This document shows, in pieces, positions 44,898 through 52,845 of a DNA stretch of 64,000 bases; positions within the stretch are counted from its first letter, which is position 1; each line of letters opens with the position of its first letter. Under the pieces are notes generated by a model that was given only the letters and a program-made list of their open reading frames with translations, did no database searches and was not told the DNA's origin. The position numbers and the translations under genes were made by a program. The stretch comes from Anaerolineae bacterium (lineage in GTDB: Bacteria; Chloroflexota; Anaerolineae; Aggregatilineales; Phototrophicaceae), in NCBI GenBank assembly GCA_022841825.1, contig JALHQT010000003.1, positions 62,001 to 126,000 of the forward strand. Direction: 5' to 3'.

Positions 44898-44923
44898 CTT
44901 TTCGAGAGTACGGAGATTCAGCG

Positions 44924-45787
44924 ATGACCATTCACGCGCGCGAGAACTTGTATCCGGGCGTTAACGCTCATCTGAACAGCTATTTGCAGCGTCCGGGCAA
45001 TGACTGGGCTGACTTCCATGCGCGTCACATTCAGGACATTGCTGCACTGCTCGAAGAAATCCTGCCTGAAAACTACCTCGTGCAATCCGAGACATCCCTT
45101 CAGGTCAGTACATTTTCCTCGTTCGATGTGACACTTGGTACGACACGACCGGACATCAGCATTTTCCAACGCGCCCCTTCACGCAATCCAGCAACCACAC
45201 AAATCAGCCCGCACCGCACGCTGCCGATTGAAGACACCCTGCTTGATGACGACGAGACTTCGATGGGGATCGTCATCTATCGCGTCGAAGACCAGCAGAT
45301 CACCCGTATTCCCGTCACGCGCATTGAGCTGCTCTCGCCAAGCAATAAGCCGCCTGCGCCGGGCTATCGCCAATACCTGCGGCGGCGGACACAGGCATTA
45401 CGAGCGGGTGTGGCAATGGTCGAAATCGACTACCTGCACGAAAGCCGCCCCATCATTGGGAATATCCCCAGCTATGCTGACGGTCACCAGGATGCACATC
45501 CATACCTGATCCTCGTCTCTACGCTCGAACCCAGCCCAAACTCTAAAGGGCTGGACATCTATGAAGCGGGTGTCGATGCGCCGCTGCCGACCATTGCAAT
45601 TCCGCTCACAAAGCCAGAAAACATCCCCTTCGATCTCAACGCCGCCTACATGCAAACCTTTCGCTCGCGGCGGCTGCATGCGCTAGCCTGCGACTATGCA
45701 ATTGAGCCGCCCGCCTTTGATCGTTATCGTCCAGACGATCAGGCACGTATTATGCGGCTGCTCGAAGCGATTCGCGCAAATGGCTGA
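44924..45787 (+). CDS. DUF4058 family protein
   Basis: A 287-residue protein with the DUF4058 layout: 'ENLYPGVNAHLNSYLQRPGNDWADFHARHIQDIAALLEEILP', then 'TRPDISIF' and 'VTRIELLSPSNKPPAPGYRQYLRRRTQAL', and a C-terminal 'IPFDLNAAYMQTF'. The 'RPD...ELLSPSNK' core again recalls PD-(D/E)XK enzymes (inference). It is a diverged paralogue of the protein at 36915. GGAGA lies 7 bases before ATG 44924. It is convergent with the GDPD gene. Confidence 0.8.
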   Translation: MTIHARENLYPGVNAHLNSYLQRPGNDWADFHARHIQDIAALLEEILPENYLVQSETSLQVSTFSSFDVTLGTTRPDISIFQRAPSRNPATTQISPHRTLPIEDTLLDDDETSMGIVIYRVEDQQITRIPVTRIELLSPSNKPPAPGYRQYLRRRTQALRAGVAMVEIDYLHESRPIIGNIPSYADGHQDAHPYLILVSTLEPSPNSKGLDIYEAGVDAPLPTIAIPLTKPENIPFDLNAAYMQTFRSRRLHALACDYAIEPPAFDRYRPDDQARIMRLLEAIRANG

Positions 45788-45797
45788 CGACTACAGC

Positions 45798-46745
45798 CTA
45801 TCGCCAACTCGCGCGCGGCTCGTCCGCCGGGCGACCGAGCAGGCGCAAGACCTCTGACGGATAATCGGTGATGATGCCGTCAATGCCGAGGGCGATCATC
45901 CGCTGCATGTCGTCGGGTTGATTGATTGTCCAGGCATGGACGGCGACATTGCGCGACCGTGCCGCCGCGACTGAGCCGGCGCTGATGACCGTCAAGCCCT
46001 GCGCGCGTTCCGGCACCTGGAAGGCAAACGCGGTCGGCTGATAGACGGACGTCAGCCCGATTTGCGCCAGCAGGACAAATGGCGTCACCTCGTCCTGCGC
46101 GGCGGCGGTCGCCACCTCCGGGCAGGCGGCGCGGAATTCCCGGATGGTCGCGCCGTCGAACGAGGCGATCAGCGCGCGCTCGGTCATGTCCGTCGCGCGC
46201 AGCAGGTCGCACAGCGGCTGCGTGATCGACGGCGTGCGCTGCTTGATCTCGATGTTCATCAGACGGTCGGGGAAAGCACGCAGGACTTCTTCCAGCGCGG
46301 GGATCGTCACGCCCGTCCCGCGATAGGGGAAGTCGTCGATGGGGCTGCCCTCCTCATCGTCGAGCGTGGGCCAGTGATACGCCGCGTCGAATGTCTGCAA
46401 CTGCTCAAACGTCAGGTCATTGACGCGCCCCTCGCCATCGGTCGTGCGGTCGAGGGTGGCGTCATGGATGACGACCAGCACGCCGTCGCTCGTGCTGTGG
46501 ATGTCCATCTCCAGCACATCGACGCCGAGCGCGTCAGCGTGCGCGAACGCCGCCATCGTGTTCGACGGGCGTTCGCCGTCGCCGCCCTGATGCGCCATGA
46601 CGAGCGGCTGCGGCAGCGCATCGGCGGCGCTGATCCAGGGGTGATCCGCCATTGGCTGGACGCGCGCCGCCAGGATGACGAGGACGATGGCGCTGATGGC
46701 GATGACGATCAGGACGATGGTGACGGCGGCGCGCAGGCGTTTCAT
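45798..46745 (-). CDS. glycerophosphodiester phosphodiesterase, membrane-anchored
   Basis: A 315-residue protein with an N-terminal helix (about 8-28) and a GDPD TIM-barrel outside the membrane. Motifs 'MAHQGGDGERPSNTMAAFAHADALGVDVLEMDIHSTSDGVLVVIHDATLDRTTDGEG' carry the two histidines and acidic ligands of the family; the classic 'HRG' start is 'HQG' here. The C-terminal 'VHAWTINQPDDMQRMIALGIDGIITDYP' is typical. It hydrolyses glycerophosphodiesters to glycerol 3-phosphate, a possible link to the UgpB-like importer. ATG 46745 has AAAGG about 7 bases upstream. Confidence 0.88.
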   Translation of the reverse strand: MKRLRAAVTIVLIVIAISAIVLVILAARVQPMADHPWISAADALPQPLVMAHQGGDGERPSNTMAAFAHADALGVDVLEMDIHSTSDGVLVVIHDATLDRTTDGEGRVNDLTFEQLQTFDAAYHWPTLDDEEGSPIDDFPYRGTGVTIPALEEVLRAFPDRLMNIEIKQRTPSITQPLCDLLRATDMTERALIASFDGATIREFRAACPEVATAAAQDEVTPFVLLAQIGLTSVYQPTAFAFQVPERAQGLTVISAGSVAAARSRNVAVHAWTINQPDDMQRMIALGIDGIITDYPSEVLRLLGRPADEPRASWR

Positions 46746-46820
46746 AGCGATACCTTTGCTGATAGGGCGCAAGCGCTCGATTGGAGCGCAAAGCGCCCAG
46801 CAGCACAAATCCTTTCTCAT

Positions 46821-46922
46821 GCCTCGTCCGCCAATTTCGCAATGCAAAGTGAACCGCCAGGACGCCAAGTGCGCCAGGCAAAGCGGTCTCTGACCTTTGC
46901 GTCGCCTGCGCCTTTGCGGTTC
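46821..46922. repeat. GCCAGGACGC-family repeat
   Basis: GCCTCGTCCG ... GTGAACCGCCAGGACGCC (46821-46866) matches the copy at 31395-31440 in 40 of 46 bases. The right side CCTTTGCGTCGCCTGCGCCTTTGCGGTTC is a CTTTGCGG-type arm, so this copy is a chimera of the two hairpin variants. Confidence 0.75.
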
Positions 46923-46958
46923 AATCCGTTGTCCGTCACCGATGCAAAAGGGAAATTC

Positions 46959-47846
46959 ATGCCCCGCCTGTTACTCAATGCGCTCCTTGCCCTCGCCCTG
47001 CTTGCGCTCGCGCCGTTCGCGGCTGCGCAGACCGCCGACCTGCCGCAGCCGGAACGCAGCACCTACGACGACGACCTGCCCGCACAGCAACTGCTGGCGG
47101 TCTACCTGCCAGAGAATGCCGCGCCGCCCTATCCAACCGTCGTCACGATTCACGGCGGCGGCTTTTTTGAGGGCAGCCTGCGCACGCTGTCACCGCTTGT
47201 GCGCCGCTTTCAGGCAGCGGGCTATGCCGTCGTCAACATCACCTACCGCCTGGTGCCGGACACGCTCTATCCCGCGCCGCTGGAAGATGCCTTCTGCGCG
47301 CTGGCATGGGTGAGCGCCAACGCCGATAACTTTGGCATCGACCGCCAGCGCATCAGCGTCCTGGGAGAATCGGCGGGCGGGTATCTGGCGGCGCGGCTGG
47401 CGGCGGTCGATGATCCGTCGCCCTGGCTGGCAGGCTGCCCGAACGGCGACGCCGATTTGCCTGCACTCCAAGCCGCGATCCTCTACTACCCGATCATCGA
47501 CTTCATGGCGGAAGACTTCCAGCCGATTGGCGGCGCGTTGAGCATCGGCTTGCTGGAAGGACGGCGCGGGCTTCCGGACGACGGCAGCCGCGCGGCGGTG
47601 GCGGCGCTATCTGTTCTGCCGGATGTCGAGGGCAGCGAGCCGCCCTTCCTGATCATTCATGGCGACCGCGACCGTCTCGTCCCGGTCACACAGTCGCTCC
47701 TCCTGGCTGAGGCATTGGAGGCGGTGGATGTGCCCGCCGAGGTGTTGGTGCTGCCTGATGCGGATCATGGCTTTGCGGCGCGCGTCGGCAGCGGCCCGGG
47801 CGCGGAGGCGGTCGCAGCCGCGCTGAGTTTCCTGGCAGCCCCCTAA
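46959..47846 (+). CDS. secreted alpha/beta-hydrolase esterase
   Basis: A 295-residue enzyme. A signal peptide (about 1-24, ending 'FAAAQ') is followed by a carboxylesterase/lipase fold: oxyanion motif 'HGGG' (65-68), nucleophile S138 in 'LGESAGGYLAARLA', an Asp in 'IHGDRDRLVPV' (about 240) and His near 271 in 'DADHGFAARV'. This is the BD-FAE/hormone-sensitive lipase-like group, which hydrolyses acyl esters, often from plant polymers. The signal peptide places it outside the membrane. ATG 46959 has AAAGGG about 8 bases upstream. Confidence 0.87.
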   Translation: MPRLLLNALLALALLALAPFAAAQTADLPQPERSTYDDDLPAQQLLAVYLPENAAPPYPTVVTIHGGGFFEGSLRTLSPLVRRFQAAGYAVVNITYRLVPDTLYPAPLEDAFCALAWVSANADNFGIDRQRISVLGESAGGYLAARLAAVDDPSPWLAGCPNGDADLPALQAAILYYPIIDFMAEDFQPIGGALSIGLLEGRRGLPDDGSRAAVAALSVLPDVEGSEPPFLIIHGDRDRLVPVTQSLLLAEALEAVDVPAEVLVLPDADHGFAARVGSGPGAEAVAAALSFLAAP

Positions 47847-47939
47847 ATCGTGGCATCCCTGTGTGCGAAAGCGCTTGCTGCCATGCGTCAAAACGGGAAT
47901 ACTCTCTGGTAAGTCTTCGATTCAGCGAGAGACGCCCTG

Positions 47940-48503
47940 ATGTTGAAATATGCGCTCCTCGGCTTTCTGAGCTATCAGTCTTTGACCGGTTACGAACTTG
48001 AGCAGCACATTCGCGCCTCGACCGCTCATTTCTGGCATGCGCGCCTTAGCCAGGTTTACATGACGCTCAAGGAGTTGGAAGCCGACGGGCTGGTCGCCTC
48101 GGTCGTGGAGCTTCAGGAGAGCAGACCCGACCGTCGCGTCTATTCGCTCACCCCTGCGGGGCAGGCAGCGCTGCACACCTGGCTCGCTGCGCCACTTACC
48201 GAGCGCAGTCTGGCGAAAGACCCGCTCCTGCTCAAGGTGTTTTTCTCCGCCGCCGCTGGCAAAGATGCGCTCCTCCGGCAGCTTCGCATCCAACTGGATC
48301 TTCATCGCCAGCAGCGTACGGTCTACTCAGGGGACTTGCCCGGCATGGCGGCAGAGCTTGTGGCGAGCGATCCGAAGTTGCAGGTGGATGCCCTGCTGTG
48401 GGATGCCGTCCGCGATTTTGGCGCACGCTATGAAGACCTCTACGTCGCCTGGCTTGAGGAGACGATCCAAAAACTGGAGCGCGACTTTCCTGCAACCTCC
48501 TGA
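47940..48503 (+). CDS. PadR-family transcriptional regulator
   Basis: A 187-residue regulator. The winged helix 'LLGFLSYQSLTGYELEQHIRASTAHFWHARLSQVYMTLKELEADGLV' and 'DRRVYSLTPAGQAALHTWL' are typical of PadR, and the C-terminal long helices form the dimerisation part. It is followed by a palindromic operator and the NmrA-like gene, which it probably represses. Many PadR proteins respond to phenolic or oxidising compounds; the ligand here is not known. The gap upstream (93 bases) shows no clear promoter. Confidence 0.9.
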   Translation: MLKYALLGFLSYQSLTGYELEQHIRASTAHFWHARLSQVYMTLKELEADGLVASVVELQESRPDRRVYSLTPAGQAALHTWLAAPLTERSLAKDPLLLKVFFSAAAGKDALLRQLRIQLDLHRQQRTVYSGDLPGMAAELVASDPKLQVDALLWDAVRDFGARYEDLYVAWLEETIQKLERDFPATS

Positions 48504-48513
48504 CGCGAACCAC

Positions 48514-48555
48514 GTATATACATCAAGATTGATATATCAGTGTTGATATATGTAC
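48514..48555 (+). promoter_or_regulatory. PadR-type operator
   Basis: GTATATACATCAA (48514-48526) and TTGATATATGTAC (48543-48555) are inverted arms differing at two positions. Between them is TGATATATCA, a perfect palindrome (48530-48539). It lies 20 bases before the NmrA-like start and just after padR. It is a likely binding site for the PadR protein. Confidence 0.75.
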
Positions 48556-48574
48556 ACCATGCAGGAGGTAGATC

Positions 48575-49450
48575 ATGGTCGCGTCAAATCCCATACTGGT
48601 CATCGGCGGTACCGGGTTCGTCGGCAAGACAGTGGCACAGCAGCTTGCGCAGGATGGCTACCCGGTGCGAATCTTCACCCGCGACGGCAGTGCCGCGAAG
48701 AAGCATTTCGACAGCGCATTTACGGTCATTCAGGGCGATATCGCCGATGAGGCGGCACTTGCGAAAGCGCTCGACGGCTGTTCCGGCGTCCACCTGAGCC
48801 TACCCAGCGGCTCAAACGAGGCAGAGTTGGAGCGCGTTCAGCATCAGGGCGCGGCGCGGGTCGCGCGGTTGGCGGCGGCATCCGGCATTCGACACCTGAC
48901 GTACACCTCCGGATACCTGGTGAGCGAGCAATTCGCGCACATTCCGGCTGAGCGTGCCAAGCTCAATGCCGAGAATGCCATCCGCAGGAGCGGCCTTCCC
49001 CACACGATATTCCGCCCAACATTCTTCACCGACCTGCTCCCGCGCTTCATCCAGGGCAAACGCGCCAGCGTCTTCGGAACACAGCCGCACCCGATTCGCT
49101 TTCTGACCCTGCGCGATTACGCGAAGATCGTCTCAAAAGCCCATGAAAGCCAAGGAACGAACCAGTCGCTGTTCGTGTGTGGTCCGGAGGCGCGGACGTT
49201 TGCGCAGGCGCTGCAAACGGTCGTCGATCAGGTGCTGCCAGGCGTAAAAGTCAGCCATTCACCTTTCTGGATGATGAATATGCTCAATCGGTTATTCCTG
49301 AAAGGGCAGATCACCGAAATCCTGCAACTGATGGCTGCCAGCGAGAAGGTCGGCGAAATCGGCGATCCTTCCGAGGCGAATCGCCGCTTTGGCGCGCCGC
49401 AGACCACCGTCGCCACCTGGGCGAAACAACAGCGCTCCACTGGGGGCTGA
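48575..49450 (+). CDS. NmrA/NAD(P)H-binding oxidoreductase-like protein
   Basis: A 291-residue Rossmann protein: 'ILVIGGTGFVGKTVAQQLAQDGYPVRIFTRD' (dinucleotide loop GGTGFVG), then 'GDIADEAALAKALDGCSGVHLSL', typical of atypical SDRs of the NmrA/TMR (PF05368 or NAD_binding_10) type. It probably binds NADP and may act as a redox sensor or quinone reductase. AGGAGG lies 6 bases before ATG 48575. The PadR operator stands immediately upstream, so expression is probably induced by a PadR ligand. Confidence 0.82.
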   Translation: MVASNPILVIGGTGFVGKTVAQQLAQDGYPVRIFTRDGSAAKKHFDSAFTVIQGDIADEAALAKALDGCSGVHLSLPSGSNEAELERVQHQGAARVARLAAASGIRHLTYTSGYLVSEQFAHIPAERAKLNAENAIRRSGLPHTIFRPTFFTDLLPRFIQGKRASVFGTQPHPIRFLTLRDYAKIVSKAHESQGTNQSLFVCGPEARTFAQALQTVVDQVLPGVKVSHSPFWMMNMLNRLFLKGQITEILQLMAASEKVGEIGDPSEANRRFGAPQTTVATWAKQQRSTGG

Positions 49451-49543
49451 AAACCGCCCGGCTATATCATTCCGGCGGGAACCTGTCCCACGTCCCACCC
49501 TGCGCAGACCCCTGTGGGCGCTGGTATAATCGCCAGAGTTGAA

Positions 49544-49615
49544 AGTAATGAGGAATGCGTGATGCGTATTGCCATAAGGCACGCTCATCACAAATTCCTC
49601 ATCACGCATCACTAC
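49544..49615. repeat. inverted repeat AATGAGGAATGCGTGATGCGT
   Basis: AATGAGGAATGCGTGATGCGTATT and the later ATTCCTCATCACGCATCACT are approximately complementary. It is an imperfect hairpin in the 199-base gap between the NmrA-like gene and ychF. Confidence 0.65.
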
Positions 49616-49649
49616 CAAGCACTTCAACCCAATAAAGGCGACAGACTCG

Positions 49650-50723
49650 ATGCGACTTGGCATTATCGGCTTACCCAACAGCGGCAAAACTACCATCTTC
49701 AATGCCCTCACGCGCGGCAACCTACCGACCGGCGCGGCGACCAGCGGACAGTTCGAGATTCATACGGCGGTCGTCAACGTTCCCGATGCGCGGCTCGATA
49801 AACTCAGCGCCATGTACAAGCCCAAAAAGACGATCTTCACCCAGGTGACGTATGTCGATATTGGCGGCTTGGAGAAGGGCGTGGCGGAAGGTGGCTTGAA
49901 GGGGCAGTTCCGCAACGAGCTGGCAGGGCTGGATGGCTTGGTGCATGTCCTGCGCGCCTTCGAGGACGAGAACGTCCCGCACCCTTACAACAGCGTCAAC
50001 CCGCAGCGCGACCTCGATACCATCGACGGCGAATTCCTGCTCTCCGACCAGGTGACGGTTGAGACGCGGTTGGAGCGCATCGGCGAGGAGATGAAACGCA
50101 AGGGGCGCACGCTGGAGAAAGCCGTGCTCGACGAAGCGGAGACGCTGGAAAAGCTCAAGGCAGCGCTGGAAGAAGGCACGCCGCTGCGCAACCTCGACCT
50201 GACGGCGGCGGAGATCAAGCCGCTCAAGGGCTTCGGGTTGCTCACGCTCAAGCCCGTCATGGTCGTGCTCAACCAGGGCGATACGCTCAAGGACTACCCG
50301 ATTGTCTACACGCACCAAAAGAGCAACGTCCTCAGCCTGCAAGGCAAGATCGAGGCGGAACTGAGCCAGCTCGACGCCGAAGACGCCGAGGTCTTCATGG
50401 CGGAGTACGGCATCAGCGAACTGAGCGCGGCGAAGGTCATCCGCCTGTCATATGAGCTGCTGAACTACGAGTCGTTCTTCACGGTTGGCGAAGACGAGTG
50501 CCGCGCCTGGCGCATCCCGATTGGCGCGACCGCGCCGGAAGCGGCAGGCGTCATTCACACCGACCTGCAAAAGGGCTTCATCAAGGCGGAAGTCTTCGCC
50601 TACGACGACCTGATGGCAGTGGGCAGCGAAGCGGCACTCAAAAGCAGCGGCAAGTTCCGGCTCGAAGGCAAAGAGTACATCGTTCGGGATGGCGACATTG
50701 TCAACATCCGCCACAGCGGCTAG
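49650..50723 (+). CDS. ychF: YchF/OLA1-family ribosome-associated GTPase/ATPase
   Basis: A 357-residue P-loop protein. G1 is 'GLPNSGKTTIFNAL', G3-region 'VDIGGLEKG', and 'PVMVVLNQGDTLKD' stands where canonical GTPases have NKxD. The C-terminal TGS domain ('FFTVGEDECRAWRIPIGATAPEAAGVIHTDLQKGFIKAEVF') is complete. YchF (OLA1) binds ribosomes and prefers ATP in studied species. The length fits (about 363). The stop adjoins the end of the convergent decayed permease gene directly. Confidence 0.95.
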   Translation: MRLGIIGLPNSGKTTIFNALTRGNLPTGAATSGQFEIHTAVVNVPDARLDKLSAMYKPKKTIFTQVTYVDIGGLEKGVAEGGLKGQFRNELAGLDGLVHVLRAFEDENVPHPYNSVNPQRDLDTIDGEFLLSDQVTVETRLERIGEEMKRKGRTLEKAVLDEAETLEKLKAALEEGTPLRNLDLTAAEIKPLKGFGLLTLKPVMVVLNQGDTLKDYPIVYTHQKSNVLSLQGKIEAELSQLDAEDAEVFMAEYGISELSAAKVIRLSYELLNYESFFTVGEDECRAWRIPIGATAPEAAGVIHTDLQKGFIKAEVFAYDDLMAVGSEAALKSSGKFRLEGKEYIVRDGDIVNIRHSG

Positions 50724-51002
50724 CTATGACAGCCCTGCCCGCGCCGCGCCCTCGCGCAGGAAGCGGTTGCCGCCGCTCGCCAGCACGTCCGACGGCTGAT
50801 TGGGCGGTCGCCACAGGCAGGTCGCCGCCTGGAGCAGCACCTGGATGATGTTACGCGGCGTCAGGAACAACTGCTGTCTCTCGCGGAGCATCGGCGAGAG
50901 GATCGTCATCGCCACCACTAGGACCACCAGCACGATGCCATACTGCGCGAAGAACTCCGCGAAGGGCATACGAGTGGGCGTTGTTGGAGTCGCGATTTGC
51001 AT
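50724..51002 (-). pseudogene. remnant of RbsC-type ABC sugar permease (internal deletion)
   Basis: A 92-residue frame. The first 60 residues ('FAEFFAQYGIVLVVLVVAMTILSP', 'QLFLTPRNIIQVLLQAAT') match the N terminus of ribose/xylose-type permeases, including the N-terminal 'L...RN...VL.Q' signature. The next residues 'CLWRPPNQPSDVLASGG' do not follow it in any intact permease, and the frame ends soon after. Some 240 residues of membrane domain are missing, so the gene cannot make a channel. It probably arose by internal deletion. Its true stop is immediately at the end of ychF. Confidence 0.7.
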
Positions 51003-51029
51003 ATCGTTTCTCTCACATAAGGCGTGACT

Positions 51030-51057
51030 GTAGGGGCGATCCATGGGTCGCCCCTAC
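51030..51057. repeat. GTAGGGGCG palindrome abutting lacI
   Basis: GTAGGGGCGATCCATGGGTCGCCCCTAC has one mismatch and is homologous to the pair at 13.6 kb. Its right end contains the stop codon of the LacI gene, so the repeat arm provides the repressor's last codon and stop. Confidence 0.75.
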
Positions 51058-52067
51058 GTGACCTCGGCAATCTTCATCGTCGAGTCGCGCACCACCAGCC
51101 GCGTGTTCAGCTCCACCGTCTCTGGCGGCAGCCCAGGCTGCTGGATGCGGTCGAGCAGCAGTCGCGCGGCGGTCGCGCCGATCTCGTGAATGGGCTGCGC
51201 GACGGTCGTCAGGCTGGGGATCATGAAGCCCGCCAGCGGGATGTCATCATAGCCGACCACCGAAAGATCGCGCGGGAGCTGCAAGCCGTGCTTCGCCGCC
51301 GCGTGCATCACGCCGACCGCCGTCACGTCCGTCAGCGCGAAGATCGCCGTCGGGCGCGCGCTGCCTTTGAGGAGCGCCAGCGCCGTCTCGACGACCATAT
51401 CGAACCGCGGCAGCGCCCCGCTCACGATCAGCTCGCCGTCATGCGGGACACCGTAATCGTCGAGCGCCTTTTCCGCGCCCGCCATGCGCTCCTGCATCGC
51501 GCGGCTGTACGCCGTCGTGCCGATCACGCGCACGTTGCGATGCCCAAGACTGAGCAGGTGCGCCATCCCCTCATAGCCGCCTCGGAAGTTATCGACCAGC
51601 ACGCGGCTGGCATTCAGCTCACGCAGGTCGCGGTCGACCAGCACGAGCGGCAGCGCCCGCTGCGCAAACAGGTCGAGCAGGGCGGTGCCGCGCCCGGTCG
51701 GGACGAGGATGACGCCATCGACGCGCTGGCGCACGAGGATCTCGGCGTATGCCGCTTCTTTCTCCTCGTCCTCCTGCGCGCTGCACAGCAGCATCCGGTA
51801 GTCATTGTCGAACAGCGCCGTCTCGATGGCGAAGGCGAGCGCCGCAAAGAACGGCTGATCGACCTGCGGCAGCAGCATGCCGATGGTGCGCGTCTCCTGG
51901 CGGCGCAGCGAGCGCGCCAGCGCACTTGGCTGGTAATTGAGGGCGTGCATCGCCTCACGGACGCGGTCTTTCAGGTCGGGGCTGACGTAGCCGATGTTGT
52001 TGATGACGCGAGAGACGGTTGCCACCGATACTTCGGCGTGGTCAGCAACTTCGCGCATGGTCGTCAT
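51054..52067 (-). CDS. LacI-family transcriptional repressor
   Basis: A 337-residue repressor. The N-terminal HTH 'MREVADHAEVSVATVSRVINNIGYVSPDLKDRVREAMHALNYQPSALARSLR' is complete, followed by the periplasmic-binding-like core ('RTIGMLLPQVDQPFFAALAFAIETAL', 'VIGTTAYSRAMQERMAG', 'SVVGYDDIPLAGFMIPSLTTVAQP'). It binds a sugar or related ligand. It sits between two broken genes of an ABC transporter and probably binds the operator at 52737. Its stop lies inside a palindromic repeat. GGAGCGAGC precedes ATG 52067. Confidence 0.93.
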   Translation of the reverse strand: MTTMREVADHAEVSVATVSRVINNIGYVSPDLKDRVREAMHALNYQPSALARSLRRQETRTIGMLLPQVDQPFFAALAFAIETALFDNDYRMLLCSAQEDEEKEAAYAEILVRQRVDGVILVPTGRGTALLDLFAQRALPLVLVDRDLRELNASRVLVDNFRGGYEGMAHLLSLGHRNVRVIGTTAYSRAMQERMAGAEKALDDYGVPHDGELIVSGALPRFDMVVETALALLKGSARPTAIFALTDVTAVGVMHAAAKHGLQLPRDLSVVGYDDIPLAGFMIPSLTTVAQPIHEIGATAARLLLDRIQQPGLPPETVELNTRLVVRDSTMKIAEVT

Positions 52068-52092
52068 CGGTGCTCGCTCCTCTGGCTAAAGT

Positions 52093-52160
52093 TTCGTTTT
52101 GGCGTCCCTGGCGTCCTGGCGGTTTACTTATTGATTGAACCGCCAGGACGCCAAGACGCC
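52093..52160. repeat. GCCAGGACGC-family inverted repeat
   Basis: GGCGTCCTGGCGGTT (52110-52124) and AACCGCCAGGACGCC (52138-52152) are exact complements across a 13-base loop, in the 112-base gap between lacI and the broken ATPase gene. GACGCC extends the right arm. Confidence 0.85.
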
Positions 52161-52179
52161 ATCGCAGGGCGATCGGTCA

Positions 52180-52725
52180 TCACTCCGCTGCAATATGCGG
52201 CTCTTTTGCGCCGGTCATGTAGGCGACGATCTCCTGCGTCGTCGTCTCGCCTTTGTTGAGCGTGGCGACGTGTTTCCCCTGGCGCATCACCACCACGCGG
52301 TCGGCGCTGCGATAGACGTCCTGCATGTTGTGGCTGATGATCAGCATGGTCATCTGCTGCTGGGCGCGCAACCAGCGCCCGATGGCACCCCAGCGCGTCG
52401 TCTCGCGCCCCAGGTAGACATTGTCGGCGACATCAAGCTGCTCGATCAGCGCGAGGTGTTGGTAGACGGTCTCGATGCCCATTGCCAGCGCATCGGCGGG
52501 ATTGCGAAAGGCGACAGGTGCGCCTTTGAAGATCAGTTCGCCGGAGGTGGCGGGGTACAAGCCGGAGATGATCTTGACGAGGGTGGATTTGCCCGCGCCG
52601 TTATCGCCGACCAGCGCGACGATCTCGCCGCGATACAGTTCGAACGAGACGGACTTAAGCGCCTGCACCGCGCCGAACGCTTTACTGATGTGGTTGATGA
52701 CCAGAAGGGTTTCTTTTTGCGGCAT
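52180..52725 (-). pseudogene. RbsA/FrcA-type ABC ATPase with internal deletion of signature and Walker B
   Basis: A 181-residue frame. The front half is normal: 'ALKSVSFELYRGEIVALVGDNGAGKSTLV' (Walker A GDNGAGKST, 40-48) and 'GIETVYQHLALIEQLDVADNVYLGRE' (Q-loop region). Right after 'GRWLRAQQQ' (about 118-124) it jumps to 'MTMLIISHNMQDVYRSADRVVVMRQG', the H-loop. The ABC signature LSGGQ, Walker B and D-loop, some 70 residues, are missing, yet the frame stays open. It could not hydrolyse ATP. It is downstream of a LacI operator and part of the decayed sugar ABC locus with the permease at 50724. Confidence 0.85.
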
Positions 52726-52736
52726 ACAAAACCACG

Positions 52737-52758
52737 AAACGTATTCATGAAATCGTTT
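52737..52758 (-). promoter_or_regulatory. LacI-family operator
   Basis: AAACGTATTCATGAAATCGTTT is an imperfect 22-base palindrome (18 of 22 positions symmetric), 12 bases ahead of the broken ATPase gene. The AAACG/CGTTT ends fit LacI-family sites. The adjacent LacI protein is the natural ligand. Confidence 0.7.
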
Positions 52759-52845
52759 ACAGGAATGTAGCGCGCGGAAGGCGGTTTGTCAAAAAATTGG
52801 GCGGGGGGGCAATGCCGAGGCATCGCCCCTCCGCCCAAGCGCTTG

